From Pseudobdellovibrionaceae bacterium (lineage in GTDB: Bacteria; Bdellovibrionota; Bdellovibrionia; Bdellovibrionales; Bdellovibrionaceae): a DNA stretch of 49,877 nucleotides. Below the pieces are notes generated by a model. The model was not told the origin of the DNA, made no database searches, and worked only from the letters and a program-made list of their open reading frames with translations. The first letter of the stretch is position 1; every line of letters begins with the position of its first letter. Shown in pieces: positions 34,861 to 42,832 of this stretch. A program made the position numbers and the translations under genes. The stretch spans positions 1 through 49,877 of the forward strand of contig JAEUWH010000041.1 of NCBI GenBank assembly GCA_016785955.1. Direction: 5' to 3'.

Positions 34861-35712
34861 CTAAAGTTGTTCTTTCCAAAATGTGCTGTTCTTTGCCAGT
34901 TCTTGGACGTAGTCTAAAATATGAGATTTTAGTTCCGGCGGAAGTTTTTGAACTTTGACGAAGTGTTCTCGGGGGACATATCTGAATGTTAAGTTGATTC
35001 TTCGTGTTTCAAAATCACCTGTGTTGGCATCTTTAAAAAGAATACCTTTTTCTTCGACTCTTTGAACGCGATGGAAGAGTTTTTTTTTGAACTTTTCACC
35101 ACCGAAAATTTGGATTGAACTGTCTTCAAGCCACTGTTGAAGAATGACGGTGCTTTTGCTACTTTTGCTGGTGCTGTCGACAAATTGGAATAGGGCACGT
35201 TCGCCAAACGACACCGAACCGACGGGGCCTGGCTCGAAATCTTTGTGTTCTCCGACACGGGCAACATCATTTTTTTTTCCATTCGTTACGTTGTTGCCAT
35301 AGAAATTAATCAGGCAGGTGTTTAGTTCCCAGCCGTGTGGAATATCGCGGGGATCGAACTCGCTTCGAACTTTACTTTCAATACGATCGACAACGTTCTG
35401 AATACACAAGGGAAAAGCTTCGGCCTGAATGGCGCGGTTAAAAATACCTTTGGGGGGATGATAGTAGTCAAGGCAGGCGAACTGCCAGTTGCCTAGCCAG
35501 TATACGGGGCGCAGCAGTTGGCGATTATCCGGTGTGTTTTCTGGGTAGCGCATTTCCCAGATTGGGTGAAGAGAATAGATATAGTTTAAAATGTCTCGTT
35601 TTTCAGACGCAGAAACGCCTTGATTTTGATAAAATAAGTTCAGAGGTTTGTTGTGTGAGGCCAGACGTTTTTGCATAGGTGTAACTAAATTAGGTTCATA
35701 ATATATATTCAA
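34861..35712 (-). CDS. AlkB-like 2-oxoglutarate/Fe(II) dioxygenase
   Basis: This is an AlkB-fold protein of up to 283 residues. The iron ligands are visible as His156-x-Asp158 in GEHKDFEPG and His214 in LFHRV, and the 2-oxoglutarate-binding arginine region as RRINLTFR (237-244). The NFYGNN segment is the usual lead-in. It could repair alkylated nucleic acid or act on protein or RNA; AlkB homologues are diverse. The N-terminal 110 residues are not typical of E. coli AlkB. The start is unclear: TTG 35712 or ATG 35676, neither with a good ribosome site. It is convergent with the vWA gene. Confidence 0.78.
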   Translation of the reverse strand: MNIYYEPNLVTPMQKRLASHNKPLNLFYQNQGVSASEKRDILNYIYSLHPIWEMRYPENTPDNRQLLRPVYWLGNWQFACLDYYHPPKGIFNRAIQAEAFPLCIQNVVDRIESKVRSEFDPRDIPHGWELNTCLINFYGNNVTNGKKNDVARVGEHKDFEPGPVGSVSFGERALFQFVDSTSKSSKSTVILQQWLEDSSIQIFGGEKFKKKLFHRVQRVEEKGILFKDANTGDFETRRINLTFRYVPREHFVKVQKLPPELKSHILDYVQELAKNSTFWKEQL

Positions 35713-35751
35713 TAATTATTAAAGAATTATTAATGAATAGCGCAGCTTGAA

Positions 35752-35907
35752 TCAATAGCCGGCTGGAAAATTTTCCAAAAATCGGCGGGTAATATTAATT
35801 TCGGCAAGAAGCTCTTCGTGGCTGGGTTGAGTGTTTATGTGGATCGGGGCGCGAGTTAATTTTTTGCCTTTTTTTTGAGATTTTTTTATAATTTTTTTAA
35901 GTTTCAT
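35752..35907 (-). CDS. Small basic protein upstream of the AlkB-like gene
   Basis: A frame of 51 codons runs from ATG 35907 to TGA 35752 on the minus strand. A GGGAG site sits about 6 bases before the ATG. The product starts very lysine-rich (MKLKKIIKKSQKKGKK) and ends ITRRFLENFPAGY. It lies 39 bases upstream of the AlkB-like gene on the same strand, so both may share a transcript. I do not recognise a family; the ribosome site and position are the main support. Confidence 0.5.
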   Translation of the reverse strand: MKLKKIIKKSQKKGKKLTRAPIHINTQPSHEELLAEINITRRFLENFPAGY

Positions 35908-36074
35908 AAATTACTCCCATAAAAGATATTCATTTTAGAAAGCAATCTGGCCGCCAATATTTTACTGGTATCATTTCGTTTTCATGTCTATTTAGGGGGA
36001 GTCTTGCCCCATTATGCCGGCTGTTCGGGGACACGAGTGGAGAGCGCTACGCAAAACTACTCGGAATAAGCGTT

Positions 36075-36314
36075 TTGAGCATTCACATTGAGTATAAAAT
36101 CGTATGGAAGAAAGATAATATCGACCCACAAGAGCTGGCAAGCAAAAGATGGGTGGATAGATGGACTGTGGACCGAATTGCCTCCCATTTTGGCTGGGGA
36201 CGAACGGCTGTGGTTAAAAAACTGGGGGAGCTTAAATCCAATCCTGAACTTATTGAGGATGGGGTGGCTAGATCTCATGCGAAGTCTCGGAAGTATCGGT
36301 TTATGGGTTCTTAG
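36075..36314 (+). pseudogene. Fragment with helix-turn-helix, probably recombinase remnant
   Basis: The frame encodes a basic segment with a recognisable helix-turn-helix, WTVDRIASHFGWGRTAVVKKL, like those in C-terminal parts of site-specific serine recombinases. The frame stays open for about 90 bases upstream of the TTG at 36075, and there is no ribosome site, so it looks like the broken piece of a longer gene rather than a complete one. A recombinase-like tail also appears fused to the toxin gene downstream, suggesting the AbiE pair was inserted into or beside such a gene. The homology call is by eye and moderate. Confidence 0.45.
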
Positions 36315-36350
36315 TTAGAGCCTAGACCTAAATCGTCCCAAAATGAGATA

Positions 36351-36396
36351 TGATAATATACGCTATACTTATTTGTAAAGTTAGCGTATATTATCA
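36351..36396 (+). promoter_or_regulatory. Perfect 14-bp inverted repeat before abiEi
   Basis: TGATAATATACGCT (36351-36364) is repeated exactly in inverted orientation as AGCGTATATTATCA (36383-36396), with 18 bases between. The right arm ends two bases before the abiEi ATG and contains TATATT, a possible -10 element. AbiEi antitoxins are known to repress their own operon by binding inverted repeats at the promoter, so this is a strong operator candidate. Confidence 0.75.
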
Positions 36397-36398
36397 TT

Positions 36399-37010
36399 AT
36401 GAAAATTGATAAAATGACTGCTGAAACCAAAGCTATTGCCCTCTTCCGCAAGGCTGGGGGGATGATGAGAACTGCTCAGGCGATCAAAGCTGGGGTTCAT
36501 CCTGTTATTCTATACAAGCTTCGTGATCAGGGATTGATTGAATCTCTTGAGCGAGGTTTTTATAAACTAACAGATCAGTCAGCAGGTTCAGATCCGCAGC
36601 TTGCCCAAGTGAGCCTGAAATACAAAAACTCCGTTTTGTGCCTGACATCGGCACTTTTTATTCATGAGCTAACGACTCAAATTCCAAGACAAGTTTGCAT
36701 CGCGCTACCCAAGGGGACTCATAGCCCATCAGAAAGCAGCAGTGTTCATTTTATCTTCCTTGCCGATAAACAGTATAAGAGTGGCATTGAAGAAAAAAAT
36801 ATTGGGGGAATTAAATTTAAAGTCTATGACCCTGAAAAGACAATCGTAGACTGTTTTAAGTTTCGCAATAAAATAGGATCTGATTTGGCTGTGGAAGCTT
36901 TGAAGGAATGGAAAAAGAAAAGACCTAAAAATTTGAAGAAACTTCTAGAATACGCTCGCATCTGCCGAGTAGAAAAAATTATGGCACCTTATATTGAGGC
37001 TCTTTCATGA
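36399..37010 (+). CDS. abiEi: AbiEi-type antitoxin of a type IV toxin-antitoxin pair
   Basis: This 203-residue protein has an N-terminal winged helix (about 9-60, MMRTAQAIKAGVHPVILYKLRDQGLI) followed by the AbiEi C-terminal domain, with the conserved GIKFKVYDPEKTIVDCFKFRNKIGSDLAVEAL segment. In this family the antitoxin does not bind the toxin; it counteracts its effect and represses the operon. There is no Shine-Dalgarno sequence before ATG 36399 or the later ATG 36414, and a TATATT lies just upstream, so the message may be leaderless. Its stop overlaps the toxin start (ATGA). Confidence 0.9.
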   Translation: MKIDKMTAETKAIALFRKAGGMMRTAQAIKAGVHPVILYKLRDQGLIESLERGFYKLTDQSAGSDPQLAQVSLKYKNSVLCLTSALFIHELTTQIPRQVCIALPKGTHSPSESSSVHFIFLADKQYKSGIEEKNIGGIKFKVYDPEKTIVDCFKFRNKIGSDLAVEALKEWKKKRPKNLKKLLEYARICRVEKIMAPYIEALS

Positions 37011-38176
37011 CGACAAAAAATATGGCAGCTTCTATTTCAAATAAGCTTCTAAAAATCAGCAAAACTTCAGGCCGTGGATTTAATGAGATCTTAGTTTATT
37101 ACGGGATGGAAAGATTTTTAGCTCGATTGAGTCAGTCAAAGTTTAAAACTCAGTTTGTTCTGAAGGGAGCTTTAGCTTTGCATGTTCTGAAAAGTGATTT
37201 AGCGAGAGCTACAAGAGATATTGATTTTTTGGCGTTTGAATCGAATGACCCGGAGAAAATGAAAAAAGTGATCCAAAAGATCTGTGAAATTCAAATGGAA
37301 GATGGGGTGACTTTTGATTTGAAATCAATTGAGTCTGAAGTCATTAAAGAAGACGCCGATTATGCCGGAGTTAGAATTTCACTCAATGCAAAACTAGATA
37401 CTGCTAAAATTCCACTTCAGCTTGATATTGCTGTGGGCGATTTGATGACGCCGCAACCGGAAGAGTCAAAATTTCCAGTTCTCATCGAAGGAAATGATTT
37501 CAAACTTAAAACCTATCCAAAAGAAACGGTGGTAGCTGAAAAAGTTCAGGCTATGGTAGCTCTTGATATGAGCAATAGCAGGATGAAGGATTTTTTTGAT
37601 ATCTGGTTTTTAGCAACGCACTTTGAGTTTGAAGGATCTTTACTTCAGGAAGCATTGGAGACGACTTTTAAAAATCGAAAAACTGAACTAGTTGCGACAC
37701 TCTCCGTAAATGAACTATCAAAGGTCAAACCCGAAAAAGACGAGCCTGTTAGTTTTGAAAGTTTAGCGGTTTTCAGGCGGGGGCTTAAAAAATTAATTGA
37801 TAAAGGAGAATTAGATAAAAATGTACAAACAGCGATTATTAAAAAGATCGTTCATAAAATCACAATCAAACCAAATGGCTTTGAAATTCACTTCCATGTA
37901 GGCAAGTCCTACTACTCGCGGGAGCTGGGGAATAACCCCAGCTCCCGCATTTTTTCGTTTGAAAAAGATAAAAAAGGGCCTTCGGATTTTGAAAAATCCG
38001 CCGGAAATGGTCAGAATTTTGATTTTTTAAAAGATCGCAGTTCGAGTTTGTTGACAATTGGAGAGCGCTGTCTGGCTTTTGGCTTTCCACAAAAAAACAC
38101 CCGCGCCGGCGATGGCGATCAGCCCGCTGAATCGAATCGCAGTGCGAACCCCCAGCCAGTGGGCGGCCAGGCCTGA
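37007..38176 (+). CDS. abiEii: AbiEii-type nucleotidyltransferase toxin with recombinase-like tail
   Basis: Residues 1-230 are an AbiEii/MenT-type nucleotidyltransferase, a family known to transfer nucleotides, for some members onto tRNA, and so block growth. Key residues: Gly55 in LKGALALHV, the metal ligands Asp71/Asp73 in TRDID, Asp140 in LQLDIAVGD and Lys179 in AEKVQAMV. From about 245 the sequence changes to a stretch (KNVQTAIIKKIVHKITIKPN...) that looks like a serine recombinase C-terminus. The frame then crosses a strong terminator at codons 304-314 and continues, without a stop, antisense into the MFS gene to 38176. The natural product end is therefore uncertain. Confidence 0.8.
   Translation: MTTKNMAASISNKLLKISKTSGRGFNEILVYYGMERFLARLSQSKFKTQFVLKGALALHVLKSDLARATRDIDFLAFESNDPEKMKKVIQKICEIQMEDGVTFDLKSIESEVIKEDADYAGVRISLNAKLDTAKIPLQLDIAVGDLMTPQPEESKFPVLIEGNDFKLKTYPKETVVAEKVQAMVALDMSNSRMKDFFDIWFLATHFEFEGSLLQEALETTFKNRKTELVATLSVNELSKVKPEKDEPVSFESLAVFRRGLKKLIDKGELDKNVQTAIIKKIVHKITIKPNGFEIHFHVGKSYYSRELGNNPSSRIFSFEKDKKGPSDFEKSAGNGQNFDFLKDRSSSLLTIGERCLAFGFPQKNTRAGDGDQPAESNRSANPQPVGGQA
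37918..37955 (+). terminator. Strong intrinsic terminator inside the toxin frame
   Basis: A perfect 13-bp stem, GCGGGAGCTGGGG (37918-37930) with CCCCAGCTCCCGC (37936-37948), encloses an AATAA loop. A run of six T follows at 37950-37955. It should end plus-strand transcription of abiE, although the reading frame of the toxin has no stop before it. Confidence 0.88.
37970..38004 (-). terminator. Likely terminator of the rib-MFS operon
   Basis: On the minus strand a hairpin forms from arms CGGATTTT and AAAATCCG (37983-38000) with a two-base loop, extended by outer CC/GG pairs after a mismatch. It is followed by GGCCC and a T run (plus-strand A run at 37970-37975). It lies 23-57 bases after the MFS stop, in the right place to end that operon. 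Confidence 0.55.
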
Positions 38177-39241
38177 TTCCCATTCGCTTAACTCATCCGA
38201 GGCGTTAACTAAAAAATTATTTAATGCATATACGCGGCCCTTGAGGATGGCGGGGGTTTCGAGTTGCAGGATACATTCACGCACGGTTAAGCTGATGGCA
38301 TCAAATATGCCGGCTCCAAACAATAGAATGTAACTCAAGTGTAGTGAAGGGGATTCGGCCAGGAAAAGATGGCAGATTCCGTAGCCAAATGTAGCGAGAA
38401 ATAATTTTTCGGCCCATCGGTCTCGTGCATTTTTTTGTAACCGTATCCAGGTGCCAAAAATAATTCCTGCGGGCAGAGCTGATTTTAAGATACCAATGTC
38501 GATCGTCGAGTTTTGTCCATCGTGAAGAAATGGCAATAGGGAGGCGGCCCCGGCAAAAAGTACAATAAAAAAATCCAGCAGTAGTGATGCATGTAATTTA
38601 AAATTGTTTTTTAAAAATGGTAAAAGGGATTGGGGTGAAGAGTGATTTACGGCATGGGAGGTTATGGTGGCTGATGAGGTTTCCAATGTGTGGATGGTTT
38701 TCGTTAAAAATTGAACGATATAAAGTTGGCAAAAAAAGGAAAGACCTATGCACGAGCTTGCGATTATTAACGATACCTGTCCAGACCCCAGGATGCCGGC
38801 GAGTAGAGGGGCTAAAAACGAAGACATTTGCCATGACAATGTAGAGAGGTTGACCCAGCGATCTTTTTGGTTTTTCTCTTTGATGAGATCACCAAAAACC
38901 GTGAACTGAGAAATACTGCGAAAGTTTCGTGCCACAGCCAGGCATGCTGTCGCGGCGATGATAGGCCAGAATGTTTGGGGGTTAACTATGGTCAGCCCCA
39001 GCGTCAGGCCAAGTAAAATCATATGAGACGTCAAAATGGCGTTGCGTTTAGATATACGATCTACGAGGTCACCCAGAGGGAAGGCGAATGCGAGCGAGGC
39101 GATGGTCGCTGCGAGGCCCAGTTGGCTTAACCCAAGGGCATCGATATTGTTTTCTACCAGGCGAAAAATAAATGTGCAGGTTAAAATCTGTAGTCCAAAA
39201 ACGCTGGCTGCTCGTGAGATCAGAAAGGCAATTAAAGGCAT
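38027..39241 (-). CDS. MFS transporter
   Basis: This is a major facilitator superfamily protein of 404 residues with about twelve hydrophobic helices. The loop motif between helices 2 and 3 is present as PLGDLVDRISKRN. The order of helices resembles exporters of the EntS/MFS_3 group. It starts at the last base of the upstream gene's stop (TAATG), so it is translated with the riboflavin genes. Export of a flavin or related compound is a possible but untested role. Its 3' end overlaps the toxin frame on the other strand by 150 bases. Confidence 0.82.
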   Translation of the reverse strand: MPLIAFLISRAASVFGLQILTCTFIFRLVENNIDALGLSQLGLAATIASLAFAFPLGDLVDRISKRNAILTSHMILLGLTLGLTIVNPQTFWPIIAATACLAVARNFRSISQFTVFGDLIKEKNQKDRWVNLSTLSWQMSSFLAPLLAGILGSGQVSLIIASSCIGLSFFCQLYIVQFLTKTIHTLETSSATITSHAVNHSSPQSLLPFLKNNFKLHASLLLDFFIVLFAGAASLLPFLHDGQNSTIDIGILKSALPAGIIFGTWIRLQKNARDRWAEKLFLATFGYGICHLFLAESPSLHLSYILLFGAGIFDAISLTVRECILQLETPAILKGRVYALNNFLVNASDELSEWESGLAAHWLGVRTAIRFSGLIAIAGAGVFLWKAKSQTALSNCQQTRTAIF

Positions 39242-39648
39242 TACTTTTCATCCCTGGCCAGCGCGATGTGACTGGCGATAAATGTAAGTATTGCATAGAA
39301 AAACAAAGTGGCAGCGGCCTCGTATTTATGAGTAAGCCGTTGTCCAAATCCTAGGGCAACAAATGTTATCTGTGCAAGAAGAACCCCGTATTTAAGAAAT
39401 ATTTGTTGGGTTGCCGAGGACTGTAAAAACTCGCGTTTCGCAATGCCAATCAAAAGTAGAGCAGAGGTGGTCAGTTCTAAAAATGTAATTAAACCGAATG
39501 AAACTTCCAGCATGCCGGGAACTATATCCAGCAGAGAGTTGTGAAATTGATCCAGGAACCATGTGGGAACTTGAAAACCAAAGAGTTTTTCTAAGCCAGC
39601 CAGACTAAATGTGATAAGTAGCAAGCTAAAAAAAGGAAGTGTTCTCAT
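39241..39648 (-). CDS. Small DoxX-like membrane protein
   Basis: This 135-residue protein has four predicted membrane helices: about 5-22, 45-66, 85-103 and 108-128. The arrangement and the FGLITFLELTTSALLLIGIA segment resemble the DoxX-type family, whose functions are poorly defined. It begins with an ATGA overlap with the upstream RibD_C gene and ends in a TAATG overlap with the MFS gene. The coupling suggests a shared role, but nothing in the sequence shows what. Confidence 0.68.
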   Translation of the reverse strand: MRTLPFFSLLLITFSLAGLEKLFGFQVPTWFLDQFHNSLLDIVPGMLEVSFGLITFLELTTSALLLIGIAKREFLQSSATQQIFLKYGVLLAQITFVALGFGQRLTHKYEAAATLFFYAILTFIASHIALARDEK

Positions 39649-40385
39649 ATTGTTGCGGCCTGTTTGGTGGGTGTGGCTGGCGGGATACGATAGCGAAGTA
39701 GGATGTCGACGCCGAGTTGTTCTTTAGATTCGATTTCAAAACGATCCACGTTGTGCAGCAAGAAGTCGGTGTACACGCGGTGACGTTGCCCACCCAAAAT
39801 CAATGGCGATATGGCAATTTCTAAACGATGGGCTAAGCCGGCTTTTAGAAATTCTGACAATGTTGCGGGTCCGCCTTCGACCATCAAGTGAAGCAAACGG
39901 CGATGTTCGGTGATTTCAAATGTACGCGAGAGTTGTCTCAAGCTGCCTTTTAGCCATTGGTTGAAATCGTTGAATCGGTAGTTGATGCGAATCAATTTTT
40001 CAGGGTCGAACATGTTTTCGATGTCCTCGGTGTCTTCCAGGATATCCGTCAATAGATACGTACGTCGTGGCCCTGAATGAAGGTCAATAATTAAATGGGG
40101 ATGCTGTCGTAAGGCCTGCGCGATTCGTCCGCGTGGATCGATGATTATGCGTGCAGGTTGGGGACCGTCATAGCCAATATCACGGACGGTCAGTTGACAT
40201 TGATCTTTTAAAAACGTCTGCGCGCCCACCAGAATCGCTTGGTGGTTTGAACGTAATTGATGAGTGTAACGACGTTCTTCGAGACCGCTGATCCATTGTG
40301 ATTGATTGTTGTCGTCGGCCAGTTGTCCATCCAGCGTTTGTGCCCATTTTAAGGTGACTTCGGGAAGTGAGTCGCATCTATACAT
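39645..40385 (-). CDS. RibD C-terminal-type reductase (riboflavin pathway)
   Basis: This is a dihydrofolate-reductase-fold enzyme of the RibD_C family, about 246 residues. Visible features are the start LPEVTLKWAQTLDGQLA, the S-x-W-I segment, ILVGAQTFLKD and the VEGGPATLSEFLKAGLAHRLEI block typical of the NADPH-dependent pyrimidine reductase of riboflavin synthesis. The deaminase domain of full RibD is absent, so deamination must be done by another protein. ATG 40385 overlaps ribA by 8 bases; a TTG at 40397 is an alternative start. It sits between ribA and two membrane protein genes. Confidence 0.83.
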   Translation of the reverse strand: MYRCDSLPEVTLKWAQTLDGQLADDNNQSQWISGLEERRYTHQLRSNHQAILVGAQTFLKDQCQLTVRDIGYDGPQPARIIIDPRGRIAQALRQHPHLIIDLHSGPRRTYLLTDILEDTEDIENMFDPEKLIRINYRFNDFNQWLKGSLRQLSRTFEITEHRRLLHLMVEGGPATLSEFLKAGLAHRLEIAISPLILGGQRHRVYTDFLLHNVDRFEIESKEQLGVDILLRYRIPPATPTKQAATI

Positions 40386-41016
40386 GAGCCAATCCAATCC
40401 TGTGTCGAGTTTTGACGACTTTGGCTTCCAGGTATTTTCGGTTTGAGGGTTTTACGTAAACACCGGTAGAGACTTCTTCAGTGATGTTGATTCCTAACTC
40501 TCGAAGTTGTGACGTCTTGTCGGGGTTGTTCGACAGTAATCGGATACTTGATATATTCAGAGCTTGCAGTATTTGTGCAGCGACGGTGTAGTCGCGAAGG
40601 TCGTCTTTTAGGCCAAGTTTTTGATTGGCTTCGTAGGTGTCCAGGCCTTTGGCTTGTAGGGCGTAGGCATCGAGCTTGTTGTAGAGTCCAATGCCACGGC
40701 CTTCTTGGCGAAGGTATAAAACCAATCCCCCGACGCGATGGATTTCATGGATAGATTCTTTCAGTTGTTCGCCGCAATCGCATTTACCAGAGCCAAAGAC
40801 ATCACCCGTAAGGCATTCCGAATGAATGCGAACAAGGGGATGGGTTGCATTTCTCCAGTCGCCTAATCCCAAAGCGATATGTTCGTTGCCGTCAGCGAGA
40901 TTTCTGAAAGTAATGAAATCAGCTTCCAATTTCTCAATAGGTACGCGGACGATTTGACGTACCGAAGGTTTTATTTTTTTGCTCATCAGGTTTTTTAGTA
41001 GACTTATGATTTTCAT
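40378..41016 (-). CDS. ribA: GTP cyclohydrolase II RibA
   Basis: RibA opens GTP to start riboflavin synthesis. The zinc-binding cysteines (Cys68, Cys79, Cys81 from this start) are in SECLTGDVFGSGKCDCG, and the catalytic RQEGRGIGL motif follows. It is RibA alone (212 residues), without a fused RibB domain. I choose ATG 41016, which has a GAGAGG site about 6 bases upstream; a GTG lies two codons earlier. It is the first gene of a four-gene overlapping operon and is divergent from the LysR gene. Confidence 0.94.
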   Translation of the reverse strand: MKIISLLKNLMSKKIKPSVRQIVRVPIEKLEADFITFRNLADGNEHIALGLGDWRNATHPLVRIHSECLTGDVFGSGKCDCGEQLKESIHEIHRVGGLVLYLRQEGRGIGLYNKLDAYALQAKGLDTYEANQKLGLKDDLRDYTVAAQILQALNISSIRLLSNNPDKTSQLRELGINITEEVSTGVYVKPSNRKYLEAKVVKTRHRIGLAHV

Positions 41017-41126
41017 AATCACCTCTCTTGCTTAAACTTATAGCGCAGCCAGAGACATCATGTAAGACGTTCAAAGCGGCGTTCAGTGTTTCCAAATTGG
41101 AATCATTGATGTTAAAGAGTTTAGTT

Positions 41127-42035
41127 ATGAGTTTGCTTATGCCTAATGTCGGTTTGGCCGACCTGGATTTGTTTTTTCGAGCGGCAAAATTAAAATCCCT
41201 GAGGGAGTGCGCGCGCCAACTGGATATGACTCCCGGATCTGTTTCTAAATCTATAAAAAGATTAGAGAAGAAGATCGGCAAGAGTCTTTTGAGGCGCTCG
41301 GTTTCGGGAATTTTATTAACCTCCGAGGGGCACGAGTTGATGGAAATCGCCGAAAAAATTTTGCGATTGACCTTGCCATTAGATCCCAATGCTAAAAAAA
41401 GTATAACCCAAAAAGTATGGGGAATTGGCTCGTTGAGTTTTATAAGCAGTCGATTGTTGGCACCTAATTTAGAGTCCCTATCCAAGTCGCGGGGGCAAAC
41501 ACGCTTTAGATTAGTGGAGTTTGGAAATAATCAGTTAGTTGCTCATGGTTTGAACGGTGCTTTTGAAATAGCTGTTCATATAGGTCAATTGGAATGGACA
41601 CGGGTTTGGAGTACCTATGAAATTGGCAGCATGCGCTGGGCGTTGTATGGTGGGGCCGAGCATCCGTTGACAAAACTAAAGGTGGTGGGCTCGGCGGATG
41701 TTGCGAAATATCCTTTTGTTATGCCGACGGGTTGGAGTTCTCAAGGTTTTATTCGAGGAGAAGATCACTGTCCATTGTCTTGGGGTTCACGTTATGCGGG
41801 TCATGAGGCGACTACGGCAGAAACGGCGCTAGAAATTGTGACGGCGTCATCGCATTTGGTTTTTGTCCCGGTTTTGTTGGCCCAAAGAAACGTGGATCAT
41901 GGTTTGATTTCTGAAATCAATGTTGCAGATTGGCCGCAGGTAGAGAAAAAAATATTCTTGTCCGTTCGCGATGACTTGGTTTCGTCATCGCTGCTTCAAT
42001 CGGTAACTAGGATGATTAAACAAAATTTATGTTAG
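41127..42035 (+). CDS. LysR-family transcriptional regulator
   Basis: This is a DNA-binding regulator of about 302 residues: winged helix at about 10-70 (LFFRAAKLKSLRECARQLDMTPGSVSKSIKRLEKKIG) and a C-terminal periplasmic-binding-type sensor domain. The frame is open from 41028, but starting there would leave 11 bases to ribA; ATG 41127, with a weak AAGAG site, leaves about 110 bases for a shared promoter. LysR proteins often control the divergent gene, so ribA is a candidate target. Its stop overlaps that of the SDR gene by 4 bases. Confidence 0.82.
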   Translation: MSLLMPNVGLADLDLFFRAAKLKSLRECARQLDMTPGSVSKSIKRLEKKIGKSLLRRSVSGILLTSEGHELMEIAEKILRLTLPLDPNAKKSITQKVWGIGSLSFISSRLLAPNLESLSKSRGQTRFRLVEFGNNQLVAHGLNGAFEIAVHIGQLEWTRVWSTYEIGSMRWALYGGAEHPLTKLKVVGSADVAKYPFVMPTGWSSQGFIRGEDHCPLSWGSRYAGHEATTAETALEIVTASSHLVFVPVLLAQRNVDHGLISEINVADWPQVEKKIFLSVRDDLVSSSLLQSVTRMIKQNLC

Positions 42036-42832
42036 TGGCGATAGGCCGAACCTGGTTTGACTTCTTCTCGTTGCATTTTCGCACCTTGAGTTTGGGGCAT
42101 CAATTTAGCCAGTGTTGATTGAACTTTATTGATGAATGAACCGGCGATCACATGGTCTTTGCCGGCCATTAAGGCGTTGAAGCCTTCTTGTGCTACGAGG
42201 GTAGGGGAGTCTTTTAGGCCGACACCGACTTTGGTGTTCATCATGCCAGCGCGTTTGAAAAAATTTGTATCGGTGGCGCCGGGTTGAAGTGCGGTCACGG
42301 TCACACCACTGTCATTGACTTCTTCTCGTACGGCTTCGGCAAATGACTGCACAAAAGCTTTTGAAGCGGCGTAGACGGCGTAATAAGGCCCTGGCATATC
42401 GGCGGCAACAGAAGACGTAAATAGTATCTTCCCTGATTTACTGCGGACGAAATGAGGAAGGACTAATTTGGTTAAATAGACCAATGAGGTGATGTTAAGG
42501 TTAATAACTTCCAGTTCGCGCTTAAATTCAGTTTGGGTAAAGGCGCCACAAATACCAACGCCTGCGTTGAGGGCAATTGCCGAAAGGGGATTGTCGGCCA
42601 ATTGAATGGTATGGTAAAGTCGCTCGACACCATCGAGAGATGTTAAATCGACTTGGACGGTCTTCACTTGTGTTCCGTATTTGCGCAGCTCATTGCCGGC
42701 ATCCACAATTTCGATATTTTCGGCGGCGACGATCAGATCATATCCATTTTTAGCAAAAATTTTAGCCAGTTCATAACCAATCCCGCTGGAAGCTCCCGTG
42801 ATGACCGCGAGAGGTGAGTGTTGCTTGTCCAT
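42032..42832 (-). CDS. Short-chain dehydrogenase/reductase
   Basis: This is a classical SDR oxidoreductase, 266 residues. It has the nucleotide-binding motif TGASSGIG (12-19), the NAGVG motif and the catalytic Ser...Tyr-x-x-x-Lys (FTSSVAAD and YAASK). The region after residue 190 is the substrate part, so the substrate is not predictable. ATG 42832, 8 bases after AAGGAG, is preferred over the in-frame start at 42850. Confidence 0.9.
   Translation of the reverse strand: MDKQHSPLAVITGASSGIGYELAKIFAKNGYDLIVAAENIEIVDAGNELRKYGTQVKTVQVDLTSLDGVERLYHTIQLADNPLSAIALNAGVGICGAFTQTEFKRELEVINLNITSLVYLTKLVLPHFVRSKSGKILFTSSVAADMPGPYYAVYAASKAFVQSFAEAVREEVNDSGVTVTALQPGATDTNFFKRAGMMNTKVGVGLKDSPTLVAQEGFNALMAGKDHVIAGSFINKVQSTLAKLMPQTQGAKMQREEVKPGSAYRH

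Noticed and set aside
41017-41126. Possible FMN riboswitch before ribA
   Set aside because: The ribA leader is too short for the conserved RFN element, and I see none of its conserved blocks.
40934-41485. 183-codon minus-strand frame across the ribA-LysR gap
   Set aside because: It overlaps both genes, out of frame with ribA and antisense to the LysR gene, and shows no recognisable domain.
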